DNA of 64,000 bases from Morinoia aosen. Lineage: Eukaryota; Arthropoda; Malacostraca; Amphipoda; Talitridae. The translations under genes and the position numbers were made by a program. The notes under the pieces are model-generated. The model worked only from the letters and a program-made list of their open reading frames with translations, was not told the origin of the DNA and made no database searches. Every line of letters begins with the position of its first letter. Position 1 is the first letter of the stretch. The stretch is from the NCBI GenBank assembly GCA_030386875.1, contig CM059580.1, positions 3,438,838-3,502,837 on the forward strand, given 5' to 3'. Positions 11,515 through 24,524 of the stretch are shown here, piece by piece.

Positions 11515-11875
11515 GTCAGTGTGTGTGTACGTGTGTGCGTGTACGAGACGTTGGGTGTGTGCGTGTTTTTTATGTATATGGTTTTGGTGTACGTGTGCGT
11601 TATTTTGATGTATATGGTTTTGGTGTACGTGTGCGTGTTTTTTGTGAGCATGTCTCTTGTACAAGTGTTTTTAGTGTACGTGTCTGGTGTGTGCGTTTCT
11701 CGGTTGTATGCGTGTCTGTTGTGTACGTGTGCGTGCTTTTTGTGTACGTGTGCGTGTTTTGTGGGTACGTGTCGGGTGTGTGCGTGTCTCTTGTGTAAGT
11801 GTTTTTTGTGCGCGTGTCTGGCGTATCCGTTTCTGGTGTGTACGTGTCTCGTGCGTGCATGTCGTTCATGTGTTT
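11515..11875 (+). repeat. TG-rich degenerate repeat from exon 7 donor
   Basis: gtgtgtacgtgtgcgtgttt-like units start at the donor gtcagtgtgtgt. Confidence 0.8.
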
Positions 11876-12002
11876 ATTTTCTTAGAGAAATAGGCTGTTC
11901 TTTTTCGTTTTGTGGATAATAAAGCAAATTTAACTGCAGCGGATTCGCATATTTTCGTATGCATTGTATGCAACCATCTACGGGTGTGAATTTATGTCTT
12001 CC

Positions 12003-12170
12003 CAGTGCTGCGACGCCAGAACATCTCACAAAATAGTCCCGGGTTCGAATCCTGGCACCGCGCGGAAATTTTTCGGAGCTAGCAGCTCATCCGGTGATTT
12101 AGAAAACGAAAACTCTGGCAAAAGAGAGGCGTTTGACGCCCCAAACATCATCGCTATTACAAAATAATGC
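12003..12170 (+). mobile_element. SINE-like remnant with tRNA B box
   Basis: The stretch cccgggttcgaatcctgg forms a T-arm-like stem-loop with the B box ggttcgaatcc. The tail (ggaaatttttcggagc onward) is unrelated to tRNA, and no matching acceptor 5' strand is present, so this is read as a SINE fragment. Confidence 0.4.
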
Positions 12171-12334
12171 GAGTTTTAAATGGTGCGATAGATAAAAGCA
12201 GTTCTAGTCGCAAAATATAAAGATCGGTTAAATTTATTCCAATAAAAAATACTTATTTCGTAAATATCGACGCACCGAACGTTCCAGTTCCCGAGTCTGA
12301 ATTTCTTTTTTCAACGAAACTTTATTTCTATAGC

Positions 12335-12392
12335 GTCAATATATATATATTTTTTTTATTCACGTTATATAAAAAAATATATATATATTGAC
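12335..12392. other. AT-rich hairpin
   Basis: Arms starting gtcaatatatatatattt and ending in the complement aaatatatatatattgac flank a 10-base loop. The neighbouring sequence is a direct repeat of the same block. Confidence 0.7.
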
Positions 12393-12589
12393 TTTATTTC
12401 TATAACGTCAATATTTATATTTTTTTTATATAACGTGAATCCTTCACTGGAGTCGAGGTTTGCTCATTATGAATGTTTCAAAATTCTCATTGTAGACTCG
12501 AATAATTCATTGTGTAATTCATTGTATTATGTCCCGGTAATATTGTATTTCTATGTATTACCTTAGTGGAGGAGAAATTACGGCAATTT

Positions 12590-14060
12590 GGGATCTGGTC
12601 GCAATTTGGCATTTACCCGCCATTTCGCAACTTGCAATTTTGCCACCTACGTGCAATTTTGCAACTTGCAATTTACCGACAATATAGAGACAATTTCACT
12701 GCGCAAGGTTTGTTTGCAATTTATCCACCAATTCATCGAGATACACCTGCAATTTATTTGCTATTTACATGCTATTTGGCCGCAATTTGCTAATATGGCT
12801 GCAATTTACTCGCAATTTCATGGCAATTAGGCCGCAATTTACTAATATGGCTGCAATTTACTCGCAATTTCATGGCAATTAGGCCGCAATTTACTAATAT
12901 GGCTGCAATTTACTCGCAATTTCATGGCAATTAGGCCGCAATTTACTAATATGGCTGCAAATATAGCTGCAATTTACTCGAAATTTCATGGCAATTAGGC
13001 CGCAATTTGCTAATATGGCTGCAATTTACTCGCAATTTCATGGCAATTAGGCCGCAATTTACTAATATGGCTGCAATTTACTCGAAATTTCATGGCAATT
13101 AGGCCGCAATTTACTAATATAGCTGCAAATATAGCTGCAATTTACTCGCAATTTCATGGCAATTAGGCCGCAATTTACTAATATAGCTGCAAATATAGCT
13201 GCAATTTACTCGCAATTTCATGGCAATTAGGCCGCAATTTACTAATATAGCTGCAAACATAGCTGCAATTTACTCGCAATTTCATGGCAATTAGGCCGCA
13301 ATTTACTAATATAGCTGCAAATATAGCTGCAATTTACTCGCAATTTCATGGCAATTAGGCTGCAATTTACTAATATAGCTGCAAATATAGCTGCAATTTA
13401 CTCGCAATTTCATGGCAATTAGGCTGCAATTTACTAATATAGCTGCAAATATAGCTGCAATTTACTCGCAATTTCATGGCAATTAGGCTGCAATTTACTA
13501 ATATAGCTGCAAATATAGCTGCAATTTACTCGCAATTTCATGGCAATTAGGCCGCAATTTACTAATATAGCTGCAAATATAGCTGCAATTTACTCGCAAT
13601 TTCATGGCAATTAGGCTGCAATTTACTAATATAGCTGCAAATATAGCTGCAATTTACTCGCAATTTCATGGCAATTAGGCTGCAATTTACTAATATAGCT
13701 GCAAATATGGCTGCAATTTACTCGCAATTTCATGGCAATTAGGCCGCAATTTACTAATATAGCTGCAAATATAGCTGCAATTTACTCGCAATTTCATGGC
13801 AATTAGGCCGCAATTTACTAATATAGCTGCAAATATAGCTGCAATTTACTCGCAATTTCATGGCAATTAGGCTGCAATTTACTAATATAGCTGCAAATAT
13901 AGCTGCAATTTACTCGCAATTTCATGGCAATTAGGCCACAATTTACTAATATAGCTGCAAATATAGCTGCAATTTACTCGCAATTTCATGGCAATTAGGC
14001 CACAATTTGCTAATATGGCCGCAATTTATTCGCAATTTCACGGCCATTTGGCCGCGTCCC
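12590..14060. repeat. 52-bp to 64-bp minisatellite
   Basis: Left units (12790-12940) are about 52 bp (gccgcaatttactaatatgg ... catggcaattag). From about 12950 most units carry an extra ctgcaaatatag, giving 64 bp. The related 5' segment 12570-12790 is more diverged. Confidence 0.92.
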
Positions 14061-14284
14061 AGCTCTGGAAGTCATTTGGCAATTCGACTGCAATTTGGAA
14101 GGTGCCGGCCATTTGGTAGGCCTCAAAAGCAGCACGAAATTGCCGCAAATGAAGTATTGCCATTTGGAAACATGGTCAAACTTGCGTCATCTCTGCGACG
14201 GAGCTCACGACAGTCGTAAACTCTCGTGAAATTGATGATGTTTACGATGCTGGTCGCACGTGAACTTCGTGTTTACGATCGACT

Positions 14285-16915
14285 TACGATGTCGTAAATA
14301 TTCATCCACGAAGACATTACACTGTCGTAAATTTCGTTTTACCACTCGAATAAAGTCGTAAATTTTGTTTTACCACTCGAATAAAGTCGTAAATTTCGTT
14401 TTACCACTCGAATAAAGTCGTAAATTTCGTTTTACCACTCGAATAAAGTCGTAAATTTCGTTTTACCACTCGAATAAAGTCGTAAATTTCGTATTAACGC
14501 TCGAATAAAGTCGTAAATTTTGTTTTACCACTCGAATAAAGTCGTAAATTTTGTTTTACCACTCGAATAAAGTCGTAAATTTTGTTTTACCACTCGAATA
14601 AAGTCGTAAACTTTATTTTACCACTCGAATAAAGTCGTAAATTTTGTTTTACCGCTCGAATAAAGTCATAAACTTTGTTTTACCACTCGAATAAAGTCGT
14701 AAATTTTGTTTTACCACTCGAATAATGTCGTAAATTTTGTTTTACCACTCGAATAAAGTCGTAAACTTTATTTTACCACTCGAATAAAGTCGTAAACTTT
14801 ATTTTACCACTCGAATAAAGTCGTAAATTTTGTTTTACCGCTCGAATAAAGTCGTAAATTTTGTTTTACCGCTCGAATAAAGTCGTAAATTTCGTATTAA
14901 CGATCGAATAAAGTCGTAAATTTCGTTTTACCACTCGAATAAAGTCGTAGATTTCGTTTTACCACTCGAATAAAGTCGTAAATTTCGTATTAACGCTCGA
15001 ATAAAGTCGTAAATTTTGTTTTACCACTCGAATAAAGTCGTAAATTTCGTTTTACCACTCGAATAAAGTCGTAAATTTCGTTTTACCACTCGAATAAAGT
15101 CGTAAATTTTGTTTTAGAGCTCGAATAAAGTCGTAAATTTCGTATTAACGCTCGAATAAAGTCGTAAATTTCGTTTTACCAGTCGAATAAAGTCGTAAAT
15201 TTCGTTTTACCACTCGAATAAAGTCGTAAATTTTGTTTTACCACTCGAATAAAGTCGTAAATTTTGTTTTACCAGTCGAATAAAGTCGTAAATTTCGTTT
15301 TACCACTCGAATAGAGTCGTAAATTTCGTTTTACCACTCGAATAAAGTCGTAAATTTCGTTTTACCACTCGAATAAAGTCGTAAATTTTGTTTTACCAGT
15401 CGAATAAAGTCGTAAATTTTGTTTTAGAGCTCGAATAAAGTCGTAAATTTCGTATTAACGCTCGAATAAAGTCGTAAATTTCGTATTAACGCTCGAATAA
15501 AGTCGTAAATTTTGTTTTACCACTCGAATGAAGTTGTAAATTTCGTTTTACCCCTCGAATAAAATCGTAAACTTTGTTTTACCACTCGAATAAAGTCGTA
15601 AACTTTGTTTTACCACTCGAATAAAGTCGTAAATTTCGTATTACCCCTCGAATAAAGTCGTAAACTTTGTTTTACCACTCGAATAAAGTCGTAAACTTTG
15701 TTTTACCACTCGAATAAAGTCGTAAATTTCGTATTACCCCTCGAATAAAGTCGTAAATTTTGTTTTACCACTCGAATAAAGTCGTAAATTTCGTATTACC
15801 ACTCGAATAAAGTCGTAAATTTTGTTTTAACACTTGAATAAAGTCGTAAACTTTGTTTTACCACTCGAATAAAGTCGTAAATTTCGTATTACCACTCGAA
15901 TAAAGTCGTAAATTTTGTTTTACCACTCGAATAAAGTCGTAAACTTTGTTTTACCACTCGAATAAAGTCGTAAACTTTGTTTTACCACTCGAATAAAGTC
16001 GTAAATTTCGTTTTACCCCTCGAATAAAGTTGTAAACTTTGTTTTACCACTCGAATAAAGTCGTAAATTTCGTATTACCCCTCGAATAAAGTCGTAAACT
16101 TTGTTTTACCACTCGAATAAAGTCGTAAATTTCGTATTACCACTCGAATAAAGTCGTAAATTTTGTTTTACCACTCGAATAAAGTCGTAAATTTCGTATT
16201 ACCCCTCGAATAAAGTCGTAAATTTTGTTTTACCACTCGAATAAAGTCGTAAATTTTGTTTTACCACTCGAATAAAGTCGTAAATTTCGTATTACCCCTC
16301 GAATAAAGTCGTAAACTTTGTTTTACCACTCGAATAAAGTCGTAAATTTCGTATTACCACTCGAATAAAGTCGTAAACTTTGTTTTACCACTCGAATAAA
16401 GTCGTAAGTTTCGTATTACCACTCGAATAAAGTCGTAAACTTTGTTTTACCACTCGAATAAAGTCGTAAATTTCGTATTACCACTCGAATAAAGTCGTAC
16501 ACTTTGTTTTACCACTCGAATAAAGTCGTAAATTTCGTATTACCCCTCGAATAAAGTCGTAAACTTTGTTTTACCACTCGAATAAAGTCGTAAATTTCGT
16601 ATTACCACTCGAATAAAGTCGTAAATTTTGTATTACCACTCGAATAAAGTCGTAAGTTTCGTATTACCCCTCGAATAAAGTCGTAAACTTTGTTTTACCA
16701 CTCGAATAAAGTCGTAAATTTCGTATTACCACTCGAATAAAGTCGTAAACTTTGTTTTACCACTCGAATAAAGTCGTAAGTTTCGTATTACCACTCGAAT
16801 AAAGTCGTAAACTTTGTTTTACCACTCGAATAAAGTCGTAAATTTCGTATTACCACTCGAATAAAGTCGTAAACTTTGTTTTACCACTCGAATAAAGTCG
16901 TAAGTTTCGTATTCA
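14285..16915. repeat. 31-bp minisatellite, about 85 copies, with dimeric order
   Basis: The unit contains taccactcgaataaagtcgt, then aaatttcgt or aaactttgttt variants. From about 15600 the two variant types mostly alternate, giving a 62-bp higher-order unit. Confidence 0.93.
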
Positions 16916-17189
16916 CGCTGGACTTCGGCTGTCGCAAAATGGCATCGCTTCAAGTCATAAACTAGACAATTTTGACAATGGAATGTGAGTAGCCGGAAAG
17001 TATTGTTTTATATTTAGGTATGAAAACGTGCCAACTATTTTGTGGCAAGAAAAAAAGCTTCTTCAACATTTAATGCATCCTGGAAAATCAGGAAAATGTA
17101 CAAAAAAAACAGACTAAATACATATTGAGGTTTTGTGGAGGATTCATATTGATAATATTCCTTGAGGGAAATTCTACAACTGTATCTAT

Positions 17190-17500
17190 GGGAATTAGCG
17201 CTACCAGCGGGAATATGTGAGGTCCCGAGCTGAGGGTGAGGTAGGCCTTCCTTGTGTAGAAATAGAATAGGTTTTTGTTTTGTTACGGACCATCTTTTTT
17301 CGGTTGACTGCTGTCCTGTTTTTCAGCACCTATTGCTTTCTTCTTCTACTTTTGTCTTGTTTCATGAACTTCTTTCTTAGCTTACTGTTTCTGTGCACCT
17401 TGTGCGTAGATTCCGCGTTCCCTCAACTCCATACTGAATGGTGCCGTCATATTCCCTCTCTTTGGAACGCCTCTGCGGGAGGCTTTAATTTATTTAACTT
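17190..17500 (+). mobile_element. Interspersed repeat family R1, copy A
   Basis: Shares about 280 bp at high identity with 25148-25440, 35850-36185 and, inverted, 41308-41596. The core begins gaggtcccgagctgag and passes through ttacggaccatc, ttcggttgactgctg and cagcacctattgc to ccgcgttccctcaact. No coding frame, tRNA boxes or terminal repeats are seen, so the class is unknown. Confidence 0.7.
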
Positions 17501-18420
17501 ATCTACTCTTCAGGCAGTTTTACAACCATTTTCGGTTGGTTGATTAGTACTACTATTGTGCGATGTGTGTTGATTCTACCCATATTTATTTATATTCAAG
17601 TTAGGCAGGAAAATCATTGGAAATTTCATCATTTTCATAAAAAAACTTTTTACATCCATATTCATTTTCATAAATTTAGCTATTTGCTGACGCCATCTTT
17701 TTGCTTTAGAAATTGATTTAATAAATAAACAAATAAATAAATTTTTGTTTCATTTTATAAATAAACGCTTGTTGCTAACAGTGATCTTTGTAATGATGAT
17801 GGTTTGTGAATTTAATTTATTTATATATGCTTTTATATATTTTTAGTTACATATATGTATTTCAGTTGCAGCTGCTCTTTTGAGAATATTTTTATGTGCG
17901 CAGTATATATTTTGTTGCGTATGTTATCTTTATTGCAGTCTTTTCTTTATTTACTCATTATTCTTTGCTTCTCTTTTCGGTTACTGCGTCACCACATACA
18001 CGCTACATGCAACATGCAACATGCAACAATTATTCCTCTCTCCCACACCCCTTCTCCTACATTCCTTCCTTCTACATCCCTCTCTCTTCAACATCCCTTC
18101 CCCTACAGTCTTCCTTCTACATTCCTTTTTTCAATTTTTTTTAATTATCCTCGCTTAAAAAATTGTTCTTATTTACTCGATTACTGCTATATTAAAAAAA
18201 ATCCGTCTCTTACATTCATAAAAAAAAAATTTAATACATTATGCGCGTCAAAAAAATATCCTTCAACTACATTCTTTATTATTTTGCAACTTTTCATTTA
18301 TCAACATTCTTTCTTGGGAATTTTGATTTTCAACATTATGTCCTAGAAACTTTTTTTTTCTAAACATTCGCTACCTCAACATTTTACCTACGTTACCTAA
18401 CCCTCCCACTTTCGTTTCCC
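17500..18420. other. AT/pyrimidine-rich intronic DNA
   Basis: Contains a short atgcaac tandem (18005-18030) and C/T-rich text. No exon recognised. Confidence 0.5.
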
Positions 18421-18439
18421 ACTTCATTAAACTTGTGTG

Positions 18440-18710
18440 GCTTACACATACACATATCACATACCTACACACCACATACATACACATCACATACACATCA
18501 CATACACACCACATACATACACATCACATACACACATCACATACACACCACATACACATCACATACACACCACATACACATCACATACATACACACCACA
18601 TACATACACATCACATACACATCACATACACATCACATACATACACATCACATACACACATCACATACACACCACACACATACACACCACACACATACAC
18701 ACCTAATACG
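18440..18710. repeat. (CACATA)-rich microsatellite
   Basis: Irregular acacatcacatacacacc units. Confidence 0.9.
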
Positions 18711-19620
18711 TACACAAACGAAAATCTGGCCAACATGAAAATGGAAGAAGGTTTTAGTTTTCAATGACTTTCTTTTTTCAATGCAAACCATTCTCAATAA
18801 TTTTCTATCCATACCCAATAAACTTTGAAAATACACATTTCGTATCTAATTACGAATAATTCAAATTGCAACTAATTATCACGCTCGGGGTATATTTTAT
18901 ACTGGTTTGCTTTTACAACTCAACCTTGCATCGTGGTGCGCTGTCTTGTTGGAAGTGCGAAATTTGTGTAATACTGATATATATATCATCATTACTTACG
19001 GTCATTGTTGGCTGACGTAACGCTTTTTTATAACCACGCTCTGCTCTTTATTATTTATCTATTTTCTCGTTCGTTTATGTGTTCTGTTTGATTAATATTG
19101 TCTTATTTTGAAACTCGACTTATTCGTCTTGATATCTTATTTTTTCACTAATAAATAATTTTTATTTTAATTTTTAGTGACCAAGTTGTTCTTGTTTCCT
19201 ATTTTCTGTTGGTTATTTTAATTTATATTAATTTGAATAAAGTTAAGTAATTTAACATAAATCTTTAAATGGTGCAAGTGGACTTGCATGCCATTCAATA
19301 ATGTTCTCTATTGCCGTTTGTTTTTTTATTTTTTTTTTCGTGAACTACTTTATAAATATATGTGTATATATATATATATTGCAATGTTTTGTTTTGTACA
19401 AAAATTAATTCACAAACCACACAATTGAACAAAAAATTATATATGAATGAAAATTACGGTGAAAAATACTTATTGATGATGGTGTTTAAGACTTCTTTAT
19501 TTATTGGACGCCATTTTGATTCCTTCTAAAATATATTTTCAACATCAATAATGTTTTTCGGTGCCGTTATTTCAACAAACGAACTAGTCAAATTTGATGT
19601 TGTCGAATATTGACTGCATG
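18711..19620. other. AT-rich intronic DNA
   Basis: No feature recognised. Confidence 0.5.
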
Positions 19621-19624
19621 AATT

Positions 19625-19890
19625 TGGTAAATAAATAAATTTGGTAAATAAATTTGGTAAATAAATAAATAAATTTGGTAAATAAATAAATTTGGTAAAT
19701 AAATTTGGTAAATAAATAAATAAATTTGGTAAATAAATAAATTTGGTAAATAAATTTGGTTAATAAATAAATAAATTTGGTAAATAAATGAATTTGGTAA
19801 ATAAATAAATTTGGTAAATAAATAAATTTGGTAAATAAATAAATAAATTTGGTAAATAAATAAATTGTTGTCGAATTTGGTAAATAAAAA
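19625..19890. repeat. 13/17-bp AT-rich array
   Basis: The unit is aaataaataaatttggt, with one or two aaat steps. Confidence 0.9.
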
Positions 19891-20479
19891 ATAAAAAATT
19901 ACAAAAAAATCTTCGCTGTTGGTTCATGTTTAAACGCTTTCCTAACTTGGTGTGAAATGCTTTTTATTATGAATATTTTTTCTAATGTTTTTAATTTTAA
20001 TTCCAGTTCATTTCTATTTTTATTTCCTGTCTCTTTCTATGTGTAACATTTATTTTTTATATTCCATGTTATTTGTATTTAATCTTGCTTTTTATCGCTT
20101 ATTAACTTACGCTTTTTCTCCATCATATTTTTTTCATAAAATAATTTTTTCATCGTTATTTCATTTTTTCCTCATTCACATTCACCGAAAATTTTGAATT
20201 TGGAATCGGGGGCTCTGTTTTCATTCCATTCATTAAAGTCAACAAAAATACATGCTGGGAATCGAATAAATAAATTTCTATACGCCAACCATAAATGTGT
20301 ATAAAAAACACTTTATTTAAATTCAAATTGAAAAAACTCGGTCGGTATCGAAAATTCTACAAAAATACAAAGTACATATACACATCCACTCAATTCATAA
20401 ATATACATAAAAACTATTTCTCACTTGGCACATTTCTTAATTTCCAATGGAAATGTTCCTTTCCAACCGCCCGTGTCTT

Positions 20480-21400
20480 CCACCACACTTCCACCCCTGC
20501 TCCACCACACTTCCACCGCTGCTCCACCACACTTCCACCCCTGCTCCACCACACTTCCACCCATGCTCCACTACACTTCCACCCCTGCTCCACCACACTT
20601 CCACCCCTGCTCCACCACACTTCCACCCCTGCTCCACCACACTTCCACCGCTGCTCTACCACACTTCCACCCCTGCTCCACCACACTCCCACCGCTGCTC
20701 CACCACACTTCCACCCCTGCTCCACCACACTTCCACCCCTGCTCCACCACACTTCCACCCCTGCTCCACCACACTTCCACCCCTGCTCCACCACACTTCC
20801 ACCCCTGCTCCACCACACTTCCACCCCTGCTCCACCACACTTCCACCCCTGCTCCACCACACTTCCACCCCTGCTCCACCACACTTCCACCCCTGCTCCA
20901 CCACACTTCCACCCCTGCTCCACCACACTTCCACCCCTGCTCCACCACACTTCCACCCCTGCTCCACCACACTTCCACCCCTGCTCCACCACACTTCCAC
21001 CCCTGCTCCACCACACTTCCACCCCTGCTCCACCACACTTCCACCCCTGCTCCACCACACTTCCACCCATGCTCCACCCCACTTCCACCCCTGCTCCACC
21101 CCACTTCCACCCCTGCTCCACCCCACTTCCACCCCTGCTCCACCACACTTCCACCCCTGCTCCACCACACTTTCACCCCTGCTCCACCACACTTCCACCC
21201 CTGCTCCACCACACTTCCACCCCTGCTCCACCACACTTTCACTCCTGCTCCACCACACTTCCACCCCTGCTCCACCCCACTTCCACCCCTGCTCCACAAC
21301 ACTTCCACACCTACTCCACCACACTTCCACCGCTGCTCCACCACACTTCCACCGCTGCTCCACCACACTTCTACCCCTGCTCCACCACACTTCCACCGCA
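20480..21400 (+). repeat. 22-bp C-rich array up to exon 8 acceptor
   Basis: About 42 units of cttccacccctgctccacca plus ca. The array ends at the acceptor cttccaccgcacag. The repeat keeps several frames open into exon 8, but only the part after 21404 is non-repetitive coding sequence. Confidence 0.95.
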
Positions 21401-21403
21401 CAG

Positions 21404-21886
21404 GAGCCCCGTGAAAGGTTCCTCCCAGCTTCCACCGACCGGTACCTGCCGGAGCACCTCCGCCAGGAGGGAGACGCCCTTTACCAGGAGGTCCTCAGCA
21501 AACGGCACGCCGCTGCTTCCACCAAAGTCTCCCGCCAGTTGGAAGTCACTTCCACCTCCTCATCCACCACCGGGATATCTCGCAAGAAAGAACGGGAGCT
21601 CCGGGAGCAAGAAGCCCCGCGGTTCCGGGAGGCGCGGGATCCCGCGGCTGTTGCCCGCCTAAACCGCCGCCGGTACGTCCCGCGGGATCGGGATGATTTC
21701 AAGCCGACGTCTTTCCGGGTCCCGGAGCCGAAACCGCGGGATACTTTCGACCACCGGCAGTACGTGGAGGAGGAGGTGTCCGGGAGAGCTCAAGTGTTGC
21801 ATCGGGCCCAGCTCAACGTCCGGGATACTCGGGACATGTCCGCTTCGCTCCGGCACCACTCCTGGCTCGGTCCCGGACACTTCTAG
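21404..21886 (+). CDS. Unc-89: Unc-89 exon 8: long charged linker exon (3' end unresolved)
   Basis: After ccgcacag the frame encodes EPRERFLPASTDRYLPEHLR, a Ser/Thr-rich patch, KKERELREQEAPRFREARDP and RLNRRRYVPRDRDDF. It then runs on through about 60 more residues to a TAG at 21884-21886. The high charge fits the linker between the kinases. No consensus donor in phase 0, the phase required by exon 9, is obvious. Either a weak donor is used (for example near 21870, where a degenerate gtcccgga repeat starts), a small exon is missed, or some transcripts end here. Confidence 0.8.
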   Translation, partial: EPRERFLPASTDRYLPEHLRQEGDALYQEVLSKRHAAASTKVSRQLEVTSTSSSTTGISRKKERELREQEAPRFREARDPAAVARLNRRRYVPRDRDDFKPTSFRVPEPKPRDTFDHRQYVEEEVSGRAQVLHRAQLNVRDTRDMSASLRHHSWLGPGHF

Positions 21887-22100
21887 TGGTCCCGGATGAC
21901 TCGGTCCCGGATATTTTTAGTAGCTCCTGATATTTCTAATGGTCCTGGATATTTCTAATGATCACGGATATTGCTAATGGTTCCGGATACTTCTAACGGT
22001 CCTAGACACTTCTAATGGTCCCGGATACTTCTAATGGTCCCGGTTACTTCTAATGGTCCTGGATACTTCTATAGGCCCCGGACTCTTCTGGTGGTCTTGG
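21870..22100 (+). repeat. Degenerate 19-bp array at exon 8 end
   Basis: Units near ggtcccggatacttctaat. It starts within the last codons of the exon 8 open frame. Confidence 0.8.
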
Positions 22101-22249
22101 ATAGTAAAGTAGGTCCGTTTTAACGGGACATCCGCAACGCGGCAGCTGCAGGGACATTTCTAACGGGCCCGTTGTGTAGCGGGAGATACTTTGTAATGAA
22201 TATTTTTGTTACATTCATTATATAATAGCGGGATACTTTGTTAGGGACA

Positions 22250-24160
22250 CTTGAAATTTGACGCATTGAATGGGACTCTTTGAACGGGATGCGTAAAATA
22301 GGACATGAAATGGGACGCGTAAAACGGGGCACGAAAAACGGGACGCGAATAACGGGAATCGAATTACTAGACGCGAATAACGGGGCACGTAAAACGGGAC
22401 GCGTAAAACGGGACACGTAAAACGGGACACGTAAAATGGGACGCGTGAAACGGGACGCGTAAAACGGGACACATAAAACGGGACACGTAAAACGGGACAC
22501 GTAAAACGGGACACGTAAAACGGGACACGTAAAATGGGACGCGTGAAACGGGACGCGTAAAACGGGACACATAAAACGGGACACGTAAAACGGGACACGT
22601 AAAACGGGACACGTAAAACGGGACACGTAAAACGGGACGCGTAAAACGGGACACGTAAAACGGGACACGTAAAACGGGACACGAAAACGGGACACGTAAA
22701 ACGGGACGCGTAAAACGGGACACGTAAAACGGGACACATAAAACGGGACACGTAAAACGGGACACGTAAAACGGGACACGTAAAACGGGACACGTAAAAT
22801 GGGACGCGTGAAACGGGACGCGTAAAACGGGACACGTAAAACGGGACACGTAAAACGGGACACGTAAAACGGGACACGTAAAACGGGACACGTAAAACGG
22901 GACGCGTAAAACGGGACACGTAAAACGGGACACGTAAAACGGGACACGAAAACGGGACACGTAAAACGGGACGCGTAAAACGGGACACGTAAAACGGGAC
23001 ACGTAAAACGGGACACGAAAACGGGACACGTAAAACGGGACACGTAAAACGGGACACGTAAAACGGGACACGTAAAACGGGACACGTAAAACGGGACACG
23101 TAAAACGGGACACGTAAAACGGGACACGAAAACGGGACACGTAAAACGGGACACGTAAAACGGGACACGTAAAACGGGACACGTAAAACGGGACACGTAA
23201 AACGGGACACGTAAAACGGGACACGTAAAACGGGACACGTAAAACGGGACACGTAAAACGGGACACGAAAACGGGACACGTAAAACGGGACACTTAAAAT
23301 GGGACACGTAAAACGGGACACGTAAAACGGGACACGTAAAACGGGACACGTAAAATGGGACGCGTAAAACAGGACGCGTAAAACGGGACACATAAAACGG
23401 GACGCGTAAAACGGGACACGTAAAACGGGACACGTAAAACGGGACACTTAAAATGGGACACGTAAAACGGGACACGTAAAACGGGACACGTAAAACGGGA
23501 CACGTAAAATTGGACACGTAAAACGGGACACGTAAAATGGGACACGTTAAACGGGACACGTAAAACGGGACACGTAAAATGGGACACTTAAAATGGGACA
23601 CGTAAAACGGGACACGTAAAACGGGACACTTAAAATGGGACACGTTAAACGGGACACGTAAAATGGGACACGTAAAATGGGACACGTAAAACGGGACACG
23701 TAAAACGGGACACGTAAAATGGGACACTTAAAATGGGACACGTAAAACGGGACACGTAAAATGGGACACGTAAAATGGGACACGTTAAACGGGACACGTT
23801 AAACGGGACACGTAAAACGGGACACTTAAAATGGGACACGTAAAACGGGACACGTTAAACGGGACACGTTAAACGGGACACGTTAAACGGGACACGTTAA
23901 ACGGGACACGTAAAACGGGACACGTAAAACGGGACACGTAAAACGGGACACGTAAAACGGGACACGTAAAACGGGACACGTTAAACGGGACACGGTAAAC
24001 GGGACACTTAAAACGGGACACTTAAAACGGGACACGTAAAACGGGGCACGTAAAACCGGACGCGTAAAACGGGACGCGTAAAACGGGACACTTAAAACGG
24101 GACGCGTAAAACGGGACGCGTAAAACGGGACGCGTAAAACGGGACACGTAAAACGGGACA
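22250..24160. repeat. 14-bp minisatellite, about 135 copies
   Basis: The unit is cgggacacgtaaaa, with cgcg, tta and atgg variants in blocks. Every unit holds an ACGT palindrome. The long - strand frames are repeat artefacts. Confidence 0.95.
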
Positions 24161-24524
24161 AATTGCATGAGGCAGCAAAATAAAAAAGACAGCGAGTGAA
24201 GTAATTTGAAGTAATTTCGAAATAAATAAAACATGCAAAATTAAAATAGATGGAAAATACAGAGATGCACACTGGCACGTCTTGGGATGGCTGTAACTTT
24301 AGAACTCTTTTCTTTAGTGAACTTTAAAGAGTTGAAGGTTCTGAACTTTATGGCGTGTCTGTCTGTAATGAACTTTTAGGTTGGCCTAAGTTTAGGACAA
24401 CTTGAGTTTATATTCTGAATTTTGTGAACTTGAAACCCTTCTCTAAGTTGGAATGTTGGTCCAACTTCACTGATGATAGAATTAGGCGAGTTAATTATTC
24501 GCGCTAAAGTAAAATTCTTCAAGT

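Noticed and set aside
12010..12065. Functional tRNA gene
   Set aside because: Only the T-arm/B-box half is tRNA-like; no matching 5' acceptor strand.
12590..16915. CRISPR-like regular repeats
   Set aside because: Adjacent tandem units with no unique spacers, in a eukaryotic intron.
17280..17543. Short hydrophobic ORF shared with 25212-25439
   Set aside because: Part of interspersed repeat R1; the shared frame reflects shared DNA.
20295..21400. Histidine/proline/threonine-rich N-terminal extension of exon 8 frame
   Set aside because: It is the translated 22-bp acceptor-side array; a good acceptor (cgcacag) precedes the non-repetitive coding part at 21404.
22120..24278. 535-codon minus-strand frame
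   Set aside because: Translation of a 14-bp minisatellite.
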